DNA from: Solobacterium sp.
GTDB taxonomy: Bacteria; Bacillota_I; Bacilli_A; Erysipelotrichales; Erysipelotrichaceae
Assembly (NCBI GenBank): GCA_017543025.1
Contig: JAFYGX010000202.1
Location: 1 to 64,000, forward strand
DNA: 64,000 nt
Direction of reading: 5' to 3'
The position numbers and the translations under genes were made by a program. Each line of letters opens with the position of its first letter. The stretch's first letter is position 1. This document shows, piece by piece, positions 16,767 to 24,792 of this stretch. The notes under the pieces were generated by a model. It was not told where the DNA came from, searched no databases, and worked only from the letters and a program-made list of their open reading frames with translations.

Positions 16767-17837
16767 ATGGAACATATAACAGGCAGACGGATGGAAGAGA
16801 TCGAAGCGGGCCTGCCGCAGGCCGAGCTGCGGTTCGGATATGTGACAGATCTTTATTATCTGATCTCTGAAGAACCTGCACCGAAACAGCTTGACCGGAT
16901 CAATGAGTGGTTTCCTTCCCTGATCGTTCAGGAACGGATTTCTGATGGAACAGGTAAGGAAGCACCGGAGTTTCTGGACAGTGAACTGCGCATTGCGGCA
17001 ACGAGATATCATGACTATCTGTATAACAGCGGAAACAGCCGGGTGACGCAGATCGCCGGAAGACTGGTCGGGACTTCTGCAAGCAATACAGAAAAAGAAC
17101 GGAAATCCGCGGAGCTGATACAGAAAAAGCTGTCACGCAGTTTTACAGAAGAAATGAATCCGCTGCCGGACCTTCAGGAACATGTTTTCCGGAAGCTCTC
17201 CGTGCTGAACGATGAAACGATTCAGGACTTTCACTATGAGCTTTTTATCTTTCTGCTGAAAACAGCAGAGGAGTATTACCGGAAAGATCCGTATGACCGT
17301 GACAGAGAACTGTTTCCGTTTGACGAAGAAACGTTTGATCAGATCGTGTACAACAGCTTCTATCAGATTCAGAGATACGAATTTGACGGAATGGTAAATG
17401 CATACCTGTGGCTGCTGATCGGAAGTCTTCTGCGCAATGAAAGCGGCCGTGTTGCAAGAGTGTTTGACAGCGGATTCCGTCCGCTGCATAAAGCACAGAG
17501 CGAAAACGGAACCCTTCTGGATAAGCTTCGGTATCTGATTGATCCGGAACAATATGAAAGTTATTACGAAGGAGATGACCTGGAGAAACGGTTTCCCGGC
17601 ATTGAATGGTTCTGCGACAACTGCGGGGACCATCTGAATGAGCAGGAGGGGTTTACCGATGTTCTGCCGGTCTGGCAGTGCCGCAGATGCGGGGAATTGA
17701 ATCGGATTGAAATTAATGAGATTTATGAGAACGAAGAAGATGCGCAGAACGGCATCCGGAGAAAAGAAGAAACAGACTTCATTCAGGCGGTTAACAGGAG
17801 ACGCAGACAGTTGATGGAACAGGAACAGCAGAACTGA
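16767..17837 (+). CDS. Uncharacterised protein with C-terminal zinc ribbon
   Basis: A 356-residue soluble protein; AGAAGGAG lies 12 nt before the ATG and TATGAT just before that. The first 260 residues are mainly helical and acidic, with no recognised fold. Residues about 275-315 hold a zinc-ribbon: WFCDNCGDHLNEQEGF followed by WQCRRCGELN, two CxxC pairs that should bind one Zn2+. Similar 'FCDxC...LN-Q-GF' tails occur on uncharacterised Bacillota proteins. The C-terminus is charged. It is a single-gene unit. Function unknown. Confidence 0.75.
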   Translation: MEHITGRRMEEIEAGLPQAELRFGYVTDLYYLISEEPAPKQLDRINEWFPSLIVQERISDGTGKEAPEFLDSELRIAATRYHDYLYNSGNSRVTQIAGRLVGTSASNTEKERKSAELIQKKLSRSFTEEMNPLPDLQEHVFRKLSVLNDETIQDFHYELFIFLLKTAEEYYRKDPYDRDRELFPFDEETFDQIVYNSFYQIQRYEFDGMVNAYLWLLIGSLLRNESGRVARVFDSGFRPLHKAQSENGTLLDKLRYLIDPEQYESYYEGDDLEKRFPGIEWFCDNCGDHLNEQEGFTDVLPVWQCRRCGELNRIEINEIYENEEDAQNGIRRKEETDFIQAVNRRRRQLMEQEQQN

Positions 17838-17856
17838 TACACTGCTGTTCTTTTTC
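17823..17856 (+). terminator. Terminator overlapping the end of the zinc-ribbon gene
   Basis: GAACAGCAG / CTGCTGTTC, 9 bp, followed by TTTTT; the stem includes the stop codon. Confidence 0.85.
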
Positions 17857-17929
17857 TGTTTCATCAGAAATACATGCCGGAATTTTGGGTATATATCCGG
17901 TTTCCCGGGGAACGTATTCTGTAACTGCA

Positions 17930-18289
17930 ATGAAGAACATCACAGTGAAACAGACAAAGGAACTGTACAGTGTCGGTGATCTCTGCCTGCTGGCAGGCAT
18001 AACCCGGAAGACGCTGTTCTACTATGACCGGATCGATCTTCTGAAACCGACCTGTGTCCGCGGAACACAGAACCACAAGATGTATGATCGGGCAAAACTG
18101 GAACAGCTGGATCAGATTCTGCAGTATCGGAAAGCAGGACTGAGAATCTCTGAAATGAAGCAGCTCCTGAACGATACAAAAGATCCGGAAGCGGTGCTGA
18201 AAACCGCTCTGAAACGGCTGACAGAAGAGAAAAGGAAGAAAGAAGAAGAGATACAGGTACTGACAGAGCTGATCATGAATGCCGGGTAA
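17930..18289 (+). CDS. MerR-family transcriptional regulator
   Basis: The 119-residue protein has an N-terminal winged helix-turn-helix (YSVGDLCLLAGITRKTLFYYDRIDLL, residues about 10-40, then a wing and 'YDRAKLEQLDQILQYRKAGL') and a C-terminal dimerising helix (80-115). No metal-binding Cys set or drug-binding domain follows, so it is a minimal MerR protein. ATG 17930 is chosen because the N-terminal extension from an earlier TTG is not conserved in type. The ribosome site is weak. No divergent target gene is obvious; the downstream region is decayed. Confidence 0.85.
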   Translation: MKNITVKQTKELYSVGDLCLLAGITRKTLFYYDRIDLLKPTCVRGTQNHKMYDRAKLEQLDQILQYRKAGLRISEMKQLLNDTKDPEAVLKTALKRLTEEKRKKEEEIQVLTELIMNAG

Positions 18290-18542
18290 ATGGTGAAACA
18301 TTGTGGTGTCAGAAAACCCTAAGGAACGTCAAAAAAGGCGTGCCTTTTCATATGGAGCAGTGATAAGAGACCTGGATAAGCGTCATAGATATTCTGTGCG
18401 GCAGGGTTCCAAGTACCGGCTGGCGCAAATCGCCAATGGGTCCTGATTCGGTGATGCATCATTTCGTTCACAATATCTGGCTGAGATTGCACATGCGATC
18501 CGGTAGAAACCCCGGTTTCTGATTCTGAAGTCATGGATGAGC
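18290..18542. other. Gene-free stretch next to a decayed gene
   Basis: Minus-strand frames of 60-80 codons overlap here in two phases but neither gives a recognisable protein nor a ribosome site. A small AGAAAC/GTTTCT hairpin sits at 18505-18520. I support no gene. Confidence 0.35.
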
Positions 18543-19079
18543 TCAGTCCCACCATCCGGGTACTTCTTCAAACGGAATTAATTTATAAATCATGCGCTCC
18601 GCTTTATGCCCTGTTATCTCAGAGAACGTATTCAGAATCAAACAGTCTTTCTGAATTACACCTTTGCAGATGATATTCCCGCGGGGTAATTCAATCGCAA
18701 AACGGATACGGTTTCCGTCCCGTTTCCAGCGACCGCTGCTATTTTCCTCACTGTTTTCCAGATTGAACCATTTTTCCTTCGGAAAATATCCGTCTCCCGC
18801 GTTTCTCTGCCAGATTACAGCAGATAGTACAGCGCCGTTGTCATTTTTTCCGGCATTGTCATAAAAGCGGAATACATCATTTACCAGTATTCCATCTTCC
18901 TTCTCTTTGATGCAGCAGTACAGCCCGTAGGTTTCCAGAGGGATATAGTTCTCTTACGGAACAGCATCCGGCGGTTTTCTGTCCGGTAAGGAAGGGTGTG
19001 GGTGCATGCGCACAAAAACAGCTGCGCCTGCGGCCGCAACAGAAATAATAATGACAATAATAATGAATAACACGCTCAT
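18543..19079 (-). pseudogene. Membrane-anchored protein gene interrupted by in-frame TAA
   Basis: From ATG 19079 the frame encodes MSVLFIIIIVIIISVAAAG (a membrane anchor), a short basic/proline segment, then a TAA at codon 42 (18954-18956), after which the same frame stays open for 136 more codons and reads like a real domain (Tyr/Asp/Trp-rich, ending EEVPGWWD) to a TGA at 18543. The ATG overlaps the stop of the upstream gene (ATGA), a typical coupled start. The product is unknown; the tail may be a small extracytoplasmic beta-domain. One base change in the stop would restore a 178-residue protein, so this is recent inactivation or rare readthrough. Confidence 0.7.
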
Positions 19080-19486
19080 GAATGCTGTTCCTTTTTCAGT
19101 CTGCCGCAAAGATCACGCAAGGAAATTGAGAAGTCTTCTGCTTCAGCTATCCCGCTCACACTGTGCTTCCGAACCGCATGTCCGCATACCCGGTATTCAT
19201 ACGCGGAATAGTACATGTCTGCAGTATCATCATATCCACCATGGTGAAATACGCTGCCAAACCCGCCGCAAAACGGACAGCAGAGCTGATCAAGCATTGG
19301 ATCTTCTTTTGGGAGAAGACGTGCCGCATACTGTTTCAGTACCAGATCGGCTTCCGGATCCGATAGAACTGCATCAATGATATCGCGGTCTGCAGGAAGC
19401 CGCAGTGCCTCAATCGCCGCAAAACGTGCATTCCGTTTTCCGTTCACTGCAAGGTTTCGCTGCACCTCCTGCTCATATGCCAGCAT
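19076..19486 (-). CDS. C-terminal segment of the kinase locus, split off by an in-frame TAG
   Basis: The segment is in the same frame as the kinase and follows its TAG by only four codons. The ATG at 19486 has no ribosome site, so it probably was the tail of one longer kinase protein. Residues 15-60 look like helical HEAT-type repeats (RFAAIEALRLPADRDIIDAV); then comes CCPFCGG and a later CGH, a possible zinc-binding motif. It ends in TGA overlapping the next ATG. If not translated alone, this is part of a pseudogene. Confidence 0.55.
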   Translation of the reverse strand: MLAYEQEVQRNLAVNGKRNARFAAIEALRLPADRDIIDAVLSDPEADLVLKQYAARLLPKEDPMLDQLCCPFCGGFGSVFHHGGYDDTADMYYSAYEYRVCGHAVRKHSVSGIAEAEDFSISLRDLCGRLKKEQHS

Positions 19487-19498
19487 TCTTACAGCTGT

Positions 19499-20299
19499 CT
19501 ACACACATTTCCCGTCCTTTTCAAAGATAATCCGCAGCAGCTTTTCACGGTCATCCGGATAAGACATTCCCTTCAGATCATACAACAGATTCGCGTCTGT
19601 TTTCCTGTTATGAACAAGCATACTGCAGTCAAACGGCGGATGGTTCTTCTTCGTGCTGCCTGTCAGAAGCCAGCGCAGTACAATGCCGAGCGAATAGATA
19701 TCTGTTAGGGCATCCGTCTGAGAGAAGCCGTACTGTTCGGGAGGGGCATAGGCGAGTGTGCCGAAGAACACCGTATCGGTTTCATGGCCGGCACGATACA
19801 CGCGGGCAATATCAAAGTCAATCAGCGATACGCTTCCGTCTGAGCCGATGATGATGTTCTGCGGTTTGATATCTCGGTGGATGATCGGCTCCTTTCGATG
19901 ATGGAGATATGCAAGAATATCGCAGAGTCCGGTGCAGATCCGTATGATCTCCGTTTGGGTGAGTTCATTTTCCTGTGCGTAGCGGCTGAGCGGAATACGG
20001 TCCGCATATTCCCGCACCGTAATTAATACATTTTCATTTTCGAACGATGCAATCTGTTTCGGGAGCCCTTTATGATCCAGACTGCTGAGAATGGCGCTGT
20101 TGTCCGTTAACGTCCATAGCGACCGGTCATAGCACTTTGCGACAGCGCTGTTTCCGTTATGGTCCATCACCAGAAAGGTGGTGATTCCCTGCTGTTCGGA
20201 GAGACACTCCATGATGTCATACTGTGCTTTGAATTCTGACGGATACTCGCTATTAACATCGGAATTCAGTATGGAAGCCAGTAACTCATCACGTTCCAT
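19499..20299 (-). CDS. Ser/Thr protein kinase, probably truncated by in-frame TAG
   Basis: ATG 20299 follows GGAGGAAGCCATC and overlaps the end of the HTH gene. The 266-residue frame has Lys55 in VAKCYD, HRDIKPQN at 141-148, DFD (in place of DFG) at 161-163 and the APPEQY segment at 185-190, giving a Hanks-type kinase; the glycine loop is weak (SEQQGITTF). The frame ends at TAG 19499-19501 in the last part of the C-lobe, and the same frame continues into the HEAT/zinc segment. No transmembrane or PASTA part is seen. It works with the HTH gene upstream; a pair of this type (HTH plus soluble kinase) recurs in Bacillota. Confidence 0.8.
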   Translation of the reverse strand: MERDELLASILNSDVNSEYPSEFKAQYDIMECLSEQQGITTFLVMDHNGNSAVAKCYDRSLWTLTDNSAILSSLDHKGLPKQIASFENENVLITVREYADRIPLSRYAQENELTQTEIIRICTGLCDILAYLHHRKEPIIHRDIKPQNIIIGSDGSVSLIDFDIARVYRAGHETDTVFFGTLAYAPPEQYGFSQTDALTDIYSLGIVLRWLLTGSTKKNHPPFDCSMLVHNRKTDANLLYDLKGMSYPDDREKLLRIIFEKDGKCV

Positions 20300-20747
20300 G
20301 ATGGCTTCCTCCAATCAGCGGCAGATGGTTATCGTACAGCAGCTGCTGGGTATCCATAAAGGATTTGCGGTATTGAAGACAGCAGGCAATCACCGCATCG
20401 CGTTTTACACGCGGATGCATCGCCGCTGCTCTTGCGACTTTCAGAAGCATCTGTGTTTCTTCTGCGTCCACTCCAAACCCAAACGCAAACTGCAGTACCG
20501 TGTCCCGGGAAGGCTGTCTCGTTCCGGAAAACAGTTTGTGTTCGAATGAGGACTCAATCCCTCCGCGGCTGATGATCGTTTCCGGCTTCTCATTCCGCTC
20601 CTCTGCAAGCATACTTATGTATCTTGAAAAAGAAGGCAGTTCCTGTACAGCTGCACTGTCGGAAAGATACCGTTCCAGGGAAGCTGATTTAAACAGTTTT
20701 GCCCAGAGTTCAAGGGTGGATATCTGTTGTCCATCATTCCTGTCCAT
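20289..20747 (-). CDS. Helix-turn-helix protein of the kinase-associated type
   Basis: The 152-residue protein has an N-terminal helical region (LELWAKLFKSASLERYL), then an HTH unit ('IISRGGIESSFEHKLFSGTRQPSRDTV', about residues 58-85) and a further helical domain that resembles the 'LQFAFGFGVDAEETQMLL' segment of XRE-like regulators found next to Ser/Thr kinases. It overlaps the kinase start by 11 bp, so the two are one transcription unit. The start lacks a clear ribosome site and has an in-frame TAG two codons upstream. Role inferred: regulator or substrate of the adjoining kinase. Confidence 0.78.
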   Translation of the reverse strand: MDRNDGQQISTLELWAKLFKSASLERYLSDSAAVQELPSFSRYISMLAEERNEKPETIISRGGIESSFEHKLFSGTRQPSRDTVLQFAFGFGVDAEETQMLLKVARAAAMHPRVKRDAVIACCLQYRKSFMDTQQLLYDNHLPLIGGSHHGT

Positions 20748-20960
20748 GGGCTATATTCTGGCATGGTCTATGCGCATGCTGAGGTTTACGGAAGGAATTT
20801 CGCACTGCTGTGCGGCAGGAATGACTTACAGGATGCCCGCAAACCCTGGAGTATATTGATTCAACGTGAATTCTGCCGCAGGAAAAACCTCAGAACATGT
20901 ATTGCATGCATCAGCGAGTGCACCCGTAATTCCGCTGAGAAACCCTCATCGTACAGCGGA

Positions 20961-21131
20961 TTATTCTTTCGGATACGAGTCGAGGACCGCGGTGATTGCC
21001 GGTATGAAAACGGCCTTTCTCGAAGCGTAGGGTTCGATCAGATATGAGGTGCCGTCATAAACCGCCTGATCGCCAAAGGCGGCTTTCAGAATTTCCTCTG
21101 CTTCTTCGTCGGATGCGACAAGATACGTTTT
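20961..21131 (-). pseudogene. 3' tail of the DHH phosphatase gene beyond its in-frame TAG
   Basis: After TAG at 21132-21134 the frame continues for 56 sense codons (KTYLVASDEEAEEILKAAFG... ending VLDSYPKE) to TAA at 20961. The text matches the end of DHHA2 domains of family II pyrophosphatases, including a late SRK (ASRKAV) motif, so it is the missing C-terminus of the upstream gene. Confidence 0.75.
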
Positions 21132-22082
21132 CTAACTATCATCATGTGTGATGCTTACCATGGAAAAGCACATCTCCATGCCGGTCGAGGATTTTGTCTG
21201 CGGCATGACGTTCTTCATCCGGGCAGCGAGCTCCTTCGCAGCGGTTTCATCATAGGCGTTGACATTGCCAACGGAAATCTTTCTTCCGCCGATCTCATAT
21301 TCCTTGTAATCTGTGAAATAGATTTCTTCATCTGTCTTTCCCTCATATGAGAGAAGCTCTTTGTACATCTCCTGATAGAAGGCATCCGTATCAGAGATGC
21401 CCGCAAGCTTGCTGAGATGGTTTGCGGCTTCACGATCTGCGTACAGCGTGGTGCCGGACTGGAGGTTCCTGGTATCGGAGAGAATTGCCCCCAGCATCAT
21501 GACTGCATATGGACGGGACGGCTCAATCCCGTATTTTTTATATTCCAGCCATACGATCGTACCTGTTGAGCCTACCGGCTTTGCAGTATAGATCAGCGGG
21601 CTTGATGTGGTGACGGAGCCAGCCCCGTGGTGATCGATGATTCCGATGATATCTGCGTCCTTCAGTCCTTCTGCCGATTGCGTGTACTCACTGTGATCGA
21701 CCAGAACCATCGTTTTTCCGGAAGCATCTTCCATGACCTCCGGTACTTCCAGGCCAGCTGTTTTCAGAAGAAAGGCAGACTCGTTGTTAATCTGGCTGAG
21801 AATGACCGCAGCGGCATCGTATCCCAATTCCCGCAGTAAGGCGGCATAGGCCATACTGCTTCCGACAGTATCCGTATCCGGGCTCTTATGCCCCGTCACA
21901 TAAATAGTCTCCTTCAGATCTCCGAGCCCTTCGAATTCACTGCGGCTGATGAGAACCTCAGCTTCTCTTTCCTTCTCATACCTGGCCGCTTCCTCTGTTT
22001 TTCCGATCAGATAGCCGCCAGATCCAGCCGCAATCAGCAGGACCAGAGCACAGATCCCGCAGATCCATCTCCTGTTGTTCAT
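21132..22082 (-). CDS. Membrane-anchored DHH-DHHA2 phosphatase (family II pyrophosphatase-like), truncated
   Basis: The start at ATG 22082 fits GGGAGGTGTACGGGAG upstream; longer in-frame starts do not. Residues 6-27 form a membrane helix, which ordinary cytosolic family II PPases lack. The DHH domain follows: HKSPDTD at 65-71, DHS at 129-131 and DHH at 150-152, which bind Mn2+ in the family. The DHHA2 part follows but is cut at codon 317 by TAG; the missing tail with its SRK motif still lies downstream. Since that motif contributes to substrate binding, the truncated enzyme is probably inactive. Substrate is unknown: pyrophosphate or another phospho-ester or phosphoanhydride. Confidence 0.85.
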   Translation of the reverse strand: MNNRRWICGICALVLLIAAGSGGYLIGKTEEAARYEKEREAEVLISRSEFEGLGDLKETIYVTGHKSPDTDTVGSSMAYAALLRELGYDAAAVILSQINNESAFLLKTAGLEVPEVMEDASGKTMVLVDHSEYTQSAEGLKDADIIGIIDHHGAGSVTTSSPLIYTAKPVGSTGTIVWLEYKKYGIEPSRPYAVMMLGAILSDTRNLQSGTTLYADREAANHLSKLAGISDTDAFYQEMYKELLSYEGKTDEEIYFTDYKEYEIGGRKISVGNVNAYDETAAKELAARMKNVMPQTKSSTGMEMCFSMVSITHDDS

Positions 22083-22402
22083 CTCCCGTACACCTCCCAT
22101 CAGGCAAAGCCTGCTCATTGATCCGAAGAAGAGAACACAATTATCACTTGTCACGGATTGTGTGATCCTCTTCTGGTAGATTTTATGTGCACCTATTGTA
22201 ACACGACGCTTCAGTCCGTCCGTTCCCTCAGGCAATGAATTAGGAAGCCTCAGCAGTTTGTCCCGGGGCATTGCATGCGCCGCCTGACGCCTGTTTCCGC
22301 TCTGCCAGGCGTCACTGTCAATCAAAGAAAAAGGAGGGTATCTTTTCCGCTGTCCATTCGAAAAATACTAGCTGTCGGATTAATAAAAAAGGCTGCGGCA
22401 GA
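22083..22402. other. Intergenic region with a perfect hairpin
   Basis: No gene supported. TGACGCCTG (22285-22293) and CAGGCGTCA (22306-22314) form a 9-bp perfect stem with no T-run, so it is not an obvious terminator. The 22083-22200 part should hold the promoter of the DHH gene. Confidence 0.4.
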
Positions 22403-22415
22403 TTACTGCGCAGTC
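22384..22415 (-). terminator. Terminator at the end of the cyclophilin-like gene
   Basis: On the minus strand GACTGCG / CGCAGCC pair (one G-T) around an 11-nt loop that contains the stop codon, followed by TTTTTTATTA. Confidence 0.7.
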
Positions 22416-22957
22416 TCTGATGACAGGATCGTGAGAGTGACATCCTCTGTTCCGAGCAGTTCCTGAAGCTGCTGCTCTGACAGACCTGTGATGGTTCCAA
22501 GCCGTGTGTAGGACCAGTTGTTGGAACCATAGAAAACGACGATCTGATTTCCGGAATAGAGTACGACGTCGCCAGCCCGGGTTGTCATATCGGTATCTTC
22601 ATGCGGCAGGCTTGTCCCCAGCGGGCCAACCTGCTCAAAGCCGCCGTATTTCTTCATTTCAACCGTCAGGGGTTCTCTGGCCGCAAGCTGTTTCAGAGCC
22701 TCAACGCTCTCATTGGTTTCCCACATAACCGGTATGGTCTGTTCATTGATCGTAATGGTCAGTTCCATTCTGCTTTCCTCCATGGCATCAGGCGAAGAAT
22801 CGTGATCCGTTTCTTTATTTCCGGCTGTTTCCGGAATCGTTTCATCCGGTGTCTGATCGGTACCCGTTCCCCGGCAGGCGGCAAGCAGCAGAAGCACTGC
22901 GAAAGAGAACAGATACAGGAACCGGAGTTTCTTACTGAATCTGTTTTCCGAATGCAT
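22403..22957 (-). CDS. Cyclophilin-like fold lipoprotein
   Basis: ATG 22957 gives a clear lipoprotein signal (lipobox LLAAC, after residues 10-27) and lies inside the end of the flavodoxin gene. After an acidic linker, residues about 65-180 match the cyclophilin-like fold seen in small Bacillota proteins (TITINEQTIPVMW, then 'PHEDTDMTTRAGDVVLYSGNQIVVFYGSNNWSYTRLG'). The catalytic residues of true prolyl isomerases are not evident. The last gene of a four-gene unit with a hydrolase and an FMN-dependent reductase; such sets recur in Bacillota, but the pathway is unknown. Confidence 0.82.
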   Translation of the reverse strand: MHSENRFSKKLRFLYLFSFAVLLLLAACRGTGTDQTPDETIPETAGNKETDHDSSPDAMEESRMELTITINEQTIPVMWETNESVEALKQLAAREPLTVEMKKYGGFEQVGPLGTSLPHEDTDMTTRAGDVVLYSGNQIVVFYGSNNWSYTRLGTITGLSEQQLQELLGTEDVTLTILSSETAQ

Positions 22958-23474
22958 AGGCCTTTGCCAGCGCTTCCTCATTGCGGTCTGCCTCTGCGGC
23001 ATCTGTCAGCCCGCCGATAAACAGAGAACCGGAAAGACTTGCTTTTTCGAAACAGCTGACCCAGCCTTCCAGACCGGAAAGTGCCCTTTCCGGGACTGAT
23101 GATTCCTTTTCTGCTGCACAGGAAAGCAGATAGATTCTGCGAAAGCGGTAATCCGAAGGGTAAAGCGGATTCAGGCGGTCCAGCAGGGTTTTCATCTGAC
23201 CGCTCATTTCGTAATAATAGATCGGGGTGACAAATACAATCGAATCTGCCGTTTTAACGGTTTCTGCGATCATTACGGCATCATCATTGATCACGCACTT
23301 CTCTGTTTTCTGACAGGCAAAGCAGCCTCTGCAGAAAGCAATCTGCCGGTCCTTCAGAGAGAGGAGTTCCACCTCGTGTCCTTCTTCTCTGGCTCCGCGT
23401 ACCAGTTCTTCCGCAAGACGCGTGGAATTGCTGAGGGAACGAAGACTTGTTGTGATTACCAGAACTCTGCTCAT
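22932..23474 (-). CDS. NAD(P)H-dependent FMN reductase / flavodoxin-family oxidoreductase
   Basis: The 180-residue protein has the flavodoxin-like N-terminus RVLVITTSLRSLSNSTRLAEEL (phosphate-binding loop at 9-17), the Cys-rich loop CRGCFACQ at about 48-55 and the TPIYYYEMSGQMKTLLDR motif at 84-100 typical of the NADPH-dependent FMN reductase group. It should carry FMN and reduce quinones or related electron acceptors in the cytoplasm. Its ATG overlaps the TGA of the hydrolase gene (ATGA). Confidence 0.88.
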   Translation of the reverse strand: MSRVLVITTSLRSLSNSTRLAEELVRGAREEGHEVELLSLKDRQIAFCRGCFACQKTEKCVINDDAVMIAETVKTADSIVFVTPIYYYEMSGQMKTLLDRLNPLYPSDYRFRRIYLLSCAAEKESSVPERALSGLEGWVSCFEKASLSGSLFIGGLTDAAEADRNEEALAKAYAFGKQIQ

Positions 23475-24472
23475 TTCAGATACTCCTTCATAAATGCTTC
23501 AATCCGATCGAACGGAATCGCATGATGATCGCCGCCGTCATACAGATCGGTGTGGGTTGCGCCCGGAATAATGAGCAGTTCCTTGTTGTCTGTATATTTA
23601 CTGCCATTGATCATCTCAGCATAGGCATCCCGGCTCATATAACACGAATGTGCCTTATCTCCGTGAATCATGAGAACAGCAGAGCGGATTTCCTTTGAGT
23701 AGGTGAACAGCCGCATATTCATAAGCGATGTCGAGGTATTTACAGTCCAGCCATCATTGGAATTCAGTGAACGGGGATGATATCCGCGCGGTGTCTTATA
23801 GTAAGCGTGATAATCCTTCACGAAATACGGCGCATCCTCCGGGAGCGGGTCGATAACGCCTCCCTGTCTTGCGTAATCTCCGTTCTGATAATCCGCGGTT
23901 CTCTGGGTATTGATCCTTACCCGTGCCTGATATCTTGCCTCTTCATTGTCTGCTTCATCAAAGTATCCATTTCCGGCAATCCGGGACATGTCATACATGG
24001 TTGAGGTAACGGTCGCTTTGATTCTTGTGTCGATGCATGCGGTCTGCAGCGCCATGCCGCCCCAGCCGCAGATTCCGATGATTCCGATCCGTTCCGGATC
24101 CGTATTTTCCTGTACGGAGAGAAAGTCAACCGCAGCCTGGAAATCTTCCACGTTGATGTCCGGAGAATGCATTGCACGGGGAAACCCGCCGGATTCACCG
24201 GTAAAGGAAGGATCAAATGCAATGGCTAGAAAGCCGCGTTCCGCCATTGTCTGCGCATAAAGACCGGAAGCCTGTTCCTTGCATGCCCCGAACGGACCGC
24301 TGACTGCGATTGCGGGAAGTTTTCCTCCCACATTTACAGGAGTATACATATCTGCCGCAAGTGTAATGCCAAAGTGATTGACAAAGGTGACTTTCTTGTG
24401 GCCGACCTTTTCGCTTTTGGGAAATACCTTGTCCCATTCCTGTGTCAGTTTCAGTTCTGCAGTTTTCATCAT
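23471..24472 (-). CDS. Alpha/beta hydrolase
   Basis: The 333-residue cytosolic protein has the alpha/beta-hydrolase fold: GPFGACKEQASGLYAQTMAERG near residue 60, a nucleophile elbow written GICGWGG (Cys rather than Ser), an acid region with LMIHGDKAHSC, and a final catalytic His in GATHTDLYD. This form belongs to a known group of alpha/beta hydrolases with Cys in the elbow. GTG at 24484 overlaps the stop of the preceding gene; ATG at 24472 has AAAGGTGA at a better distance, and I chose it. Substrate unknown. Confidence 0.86.
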   Translation of the reverse strand: MMKTAELKLTQEWDKVFPKSEKVGHKKVTFVNHFGITLAADMYTPVNVGGKLPAIAVSGPFGACKEQASGLYAQTMAERGFLAIAFDPSFTGESGGFPRAMHSPDINVEDFQAAVDFLSVQENTDPERIGIIGICGWGGMALQTACIDTRIKATVTSTMYDMSRIAGNGYFDEADNEEARYQARVRINTQRTADYQNGDYARQGGVIDPLPEDAPYFVKDYHAYYKTPRGYHPRSLNSNDGWTVNTSTSLMNMRLFTYSKEIRSAVLMIHGDKAHSCYMSRDAYAEMINGSKYTDNKELLIIPGATHTDLYDGGDHHAIPFDRIEAFMKEYLK

Positions 24473-24480
24473 GATTGGTT

Positions 24481-24714
24481 TCACCTTTCTCTTTCTTCTT
24501 TCTTCATTTCGCTTCTGGTTTTCTGTATCAGGAAGTCAAGGCAGTCAATCTTCCGCTGGCCCTGATGAACTTCTTCAAGCAGATCGCATCGCAGAAGCCG
24601 CATCTGCCGAAGTGCATCCTGCCATTGTCCTGCCTGATACAGCTGTTCAATCATCCGGGCTCTTTGACCGGAACAGCCTGCATCGTGCAGGGTTTCCCTT
24701 ACGGACAATGTCAT
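24481..24714 (-). CDS. Small helical protein heading the hydrolase/reductase operon
   Basis: The 77-residue product is all-helical and charged, with the pattern LSVRETLHDAGCSG near the N-terminus and 'KIDCLDFLIQK' near the end. Short proteins of this type occur beside alpha/beta hydrolases and flavodoxin-family reductases in Bacillota, and the final helix resembles the C-terminal dimerising helix of MerR regulators, although no DNA-binding domain is present. Its stop overlaps the next gene. It may be an accessory or effector subunit; function not recognised. Confidence 0.7.
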   Translation of the reverse strand: MTLSVRETLHDAGCSGQRARMIEQLYQAGQWQDALRQMRLLRCDLLEEVHQGQRKIDCLDFLIQKTRSEMKKEERER

Positions 24715-24774
24715 ATCCTGTCTTCCTCCATCCGTATCTTAGGGGCTGATGAAACATTGCGCTAATAGTTATAA

Positions 24775-24792
24775 CGAATATCGTGATATTCG
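24775..24792. promoter_or_regulatory. Perfect 18-bp palindrome, likely operator
   Basis: CGAATATC-GT-GATATTCG is a perfect 8+2+8 palindrome 61 bp upstream of the minus-strand operon and inside a divergent intergenic region. It fits the binding site of a dimeric repressor or MerR-type regulator. The regulator is not identified. Confidence 0.55.

Noticed and set aside
17133..17930. Minus-strand frame of 265 codons opposite the zinc-ribbon gene
   Set aside because: No ribosome site, no motif; the plus-strand gene has both.
18319..18571. Two overlapping short minus-strand frames that looked like a transposase fragment
   Set aside because: No conserved transposase motif and no ribosome site; the frames are in different phases.
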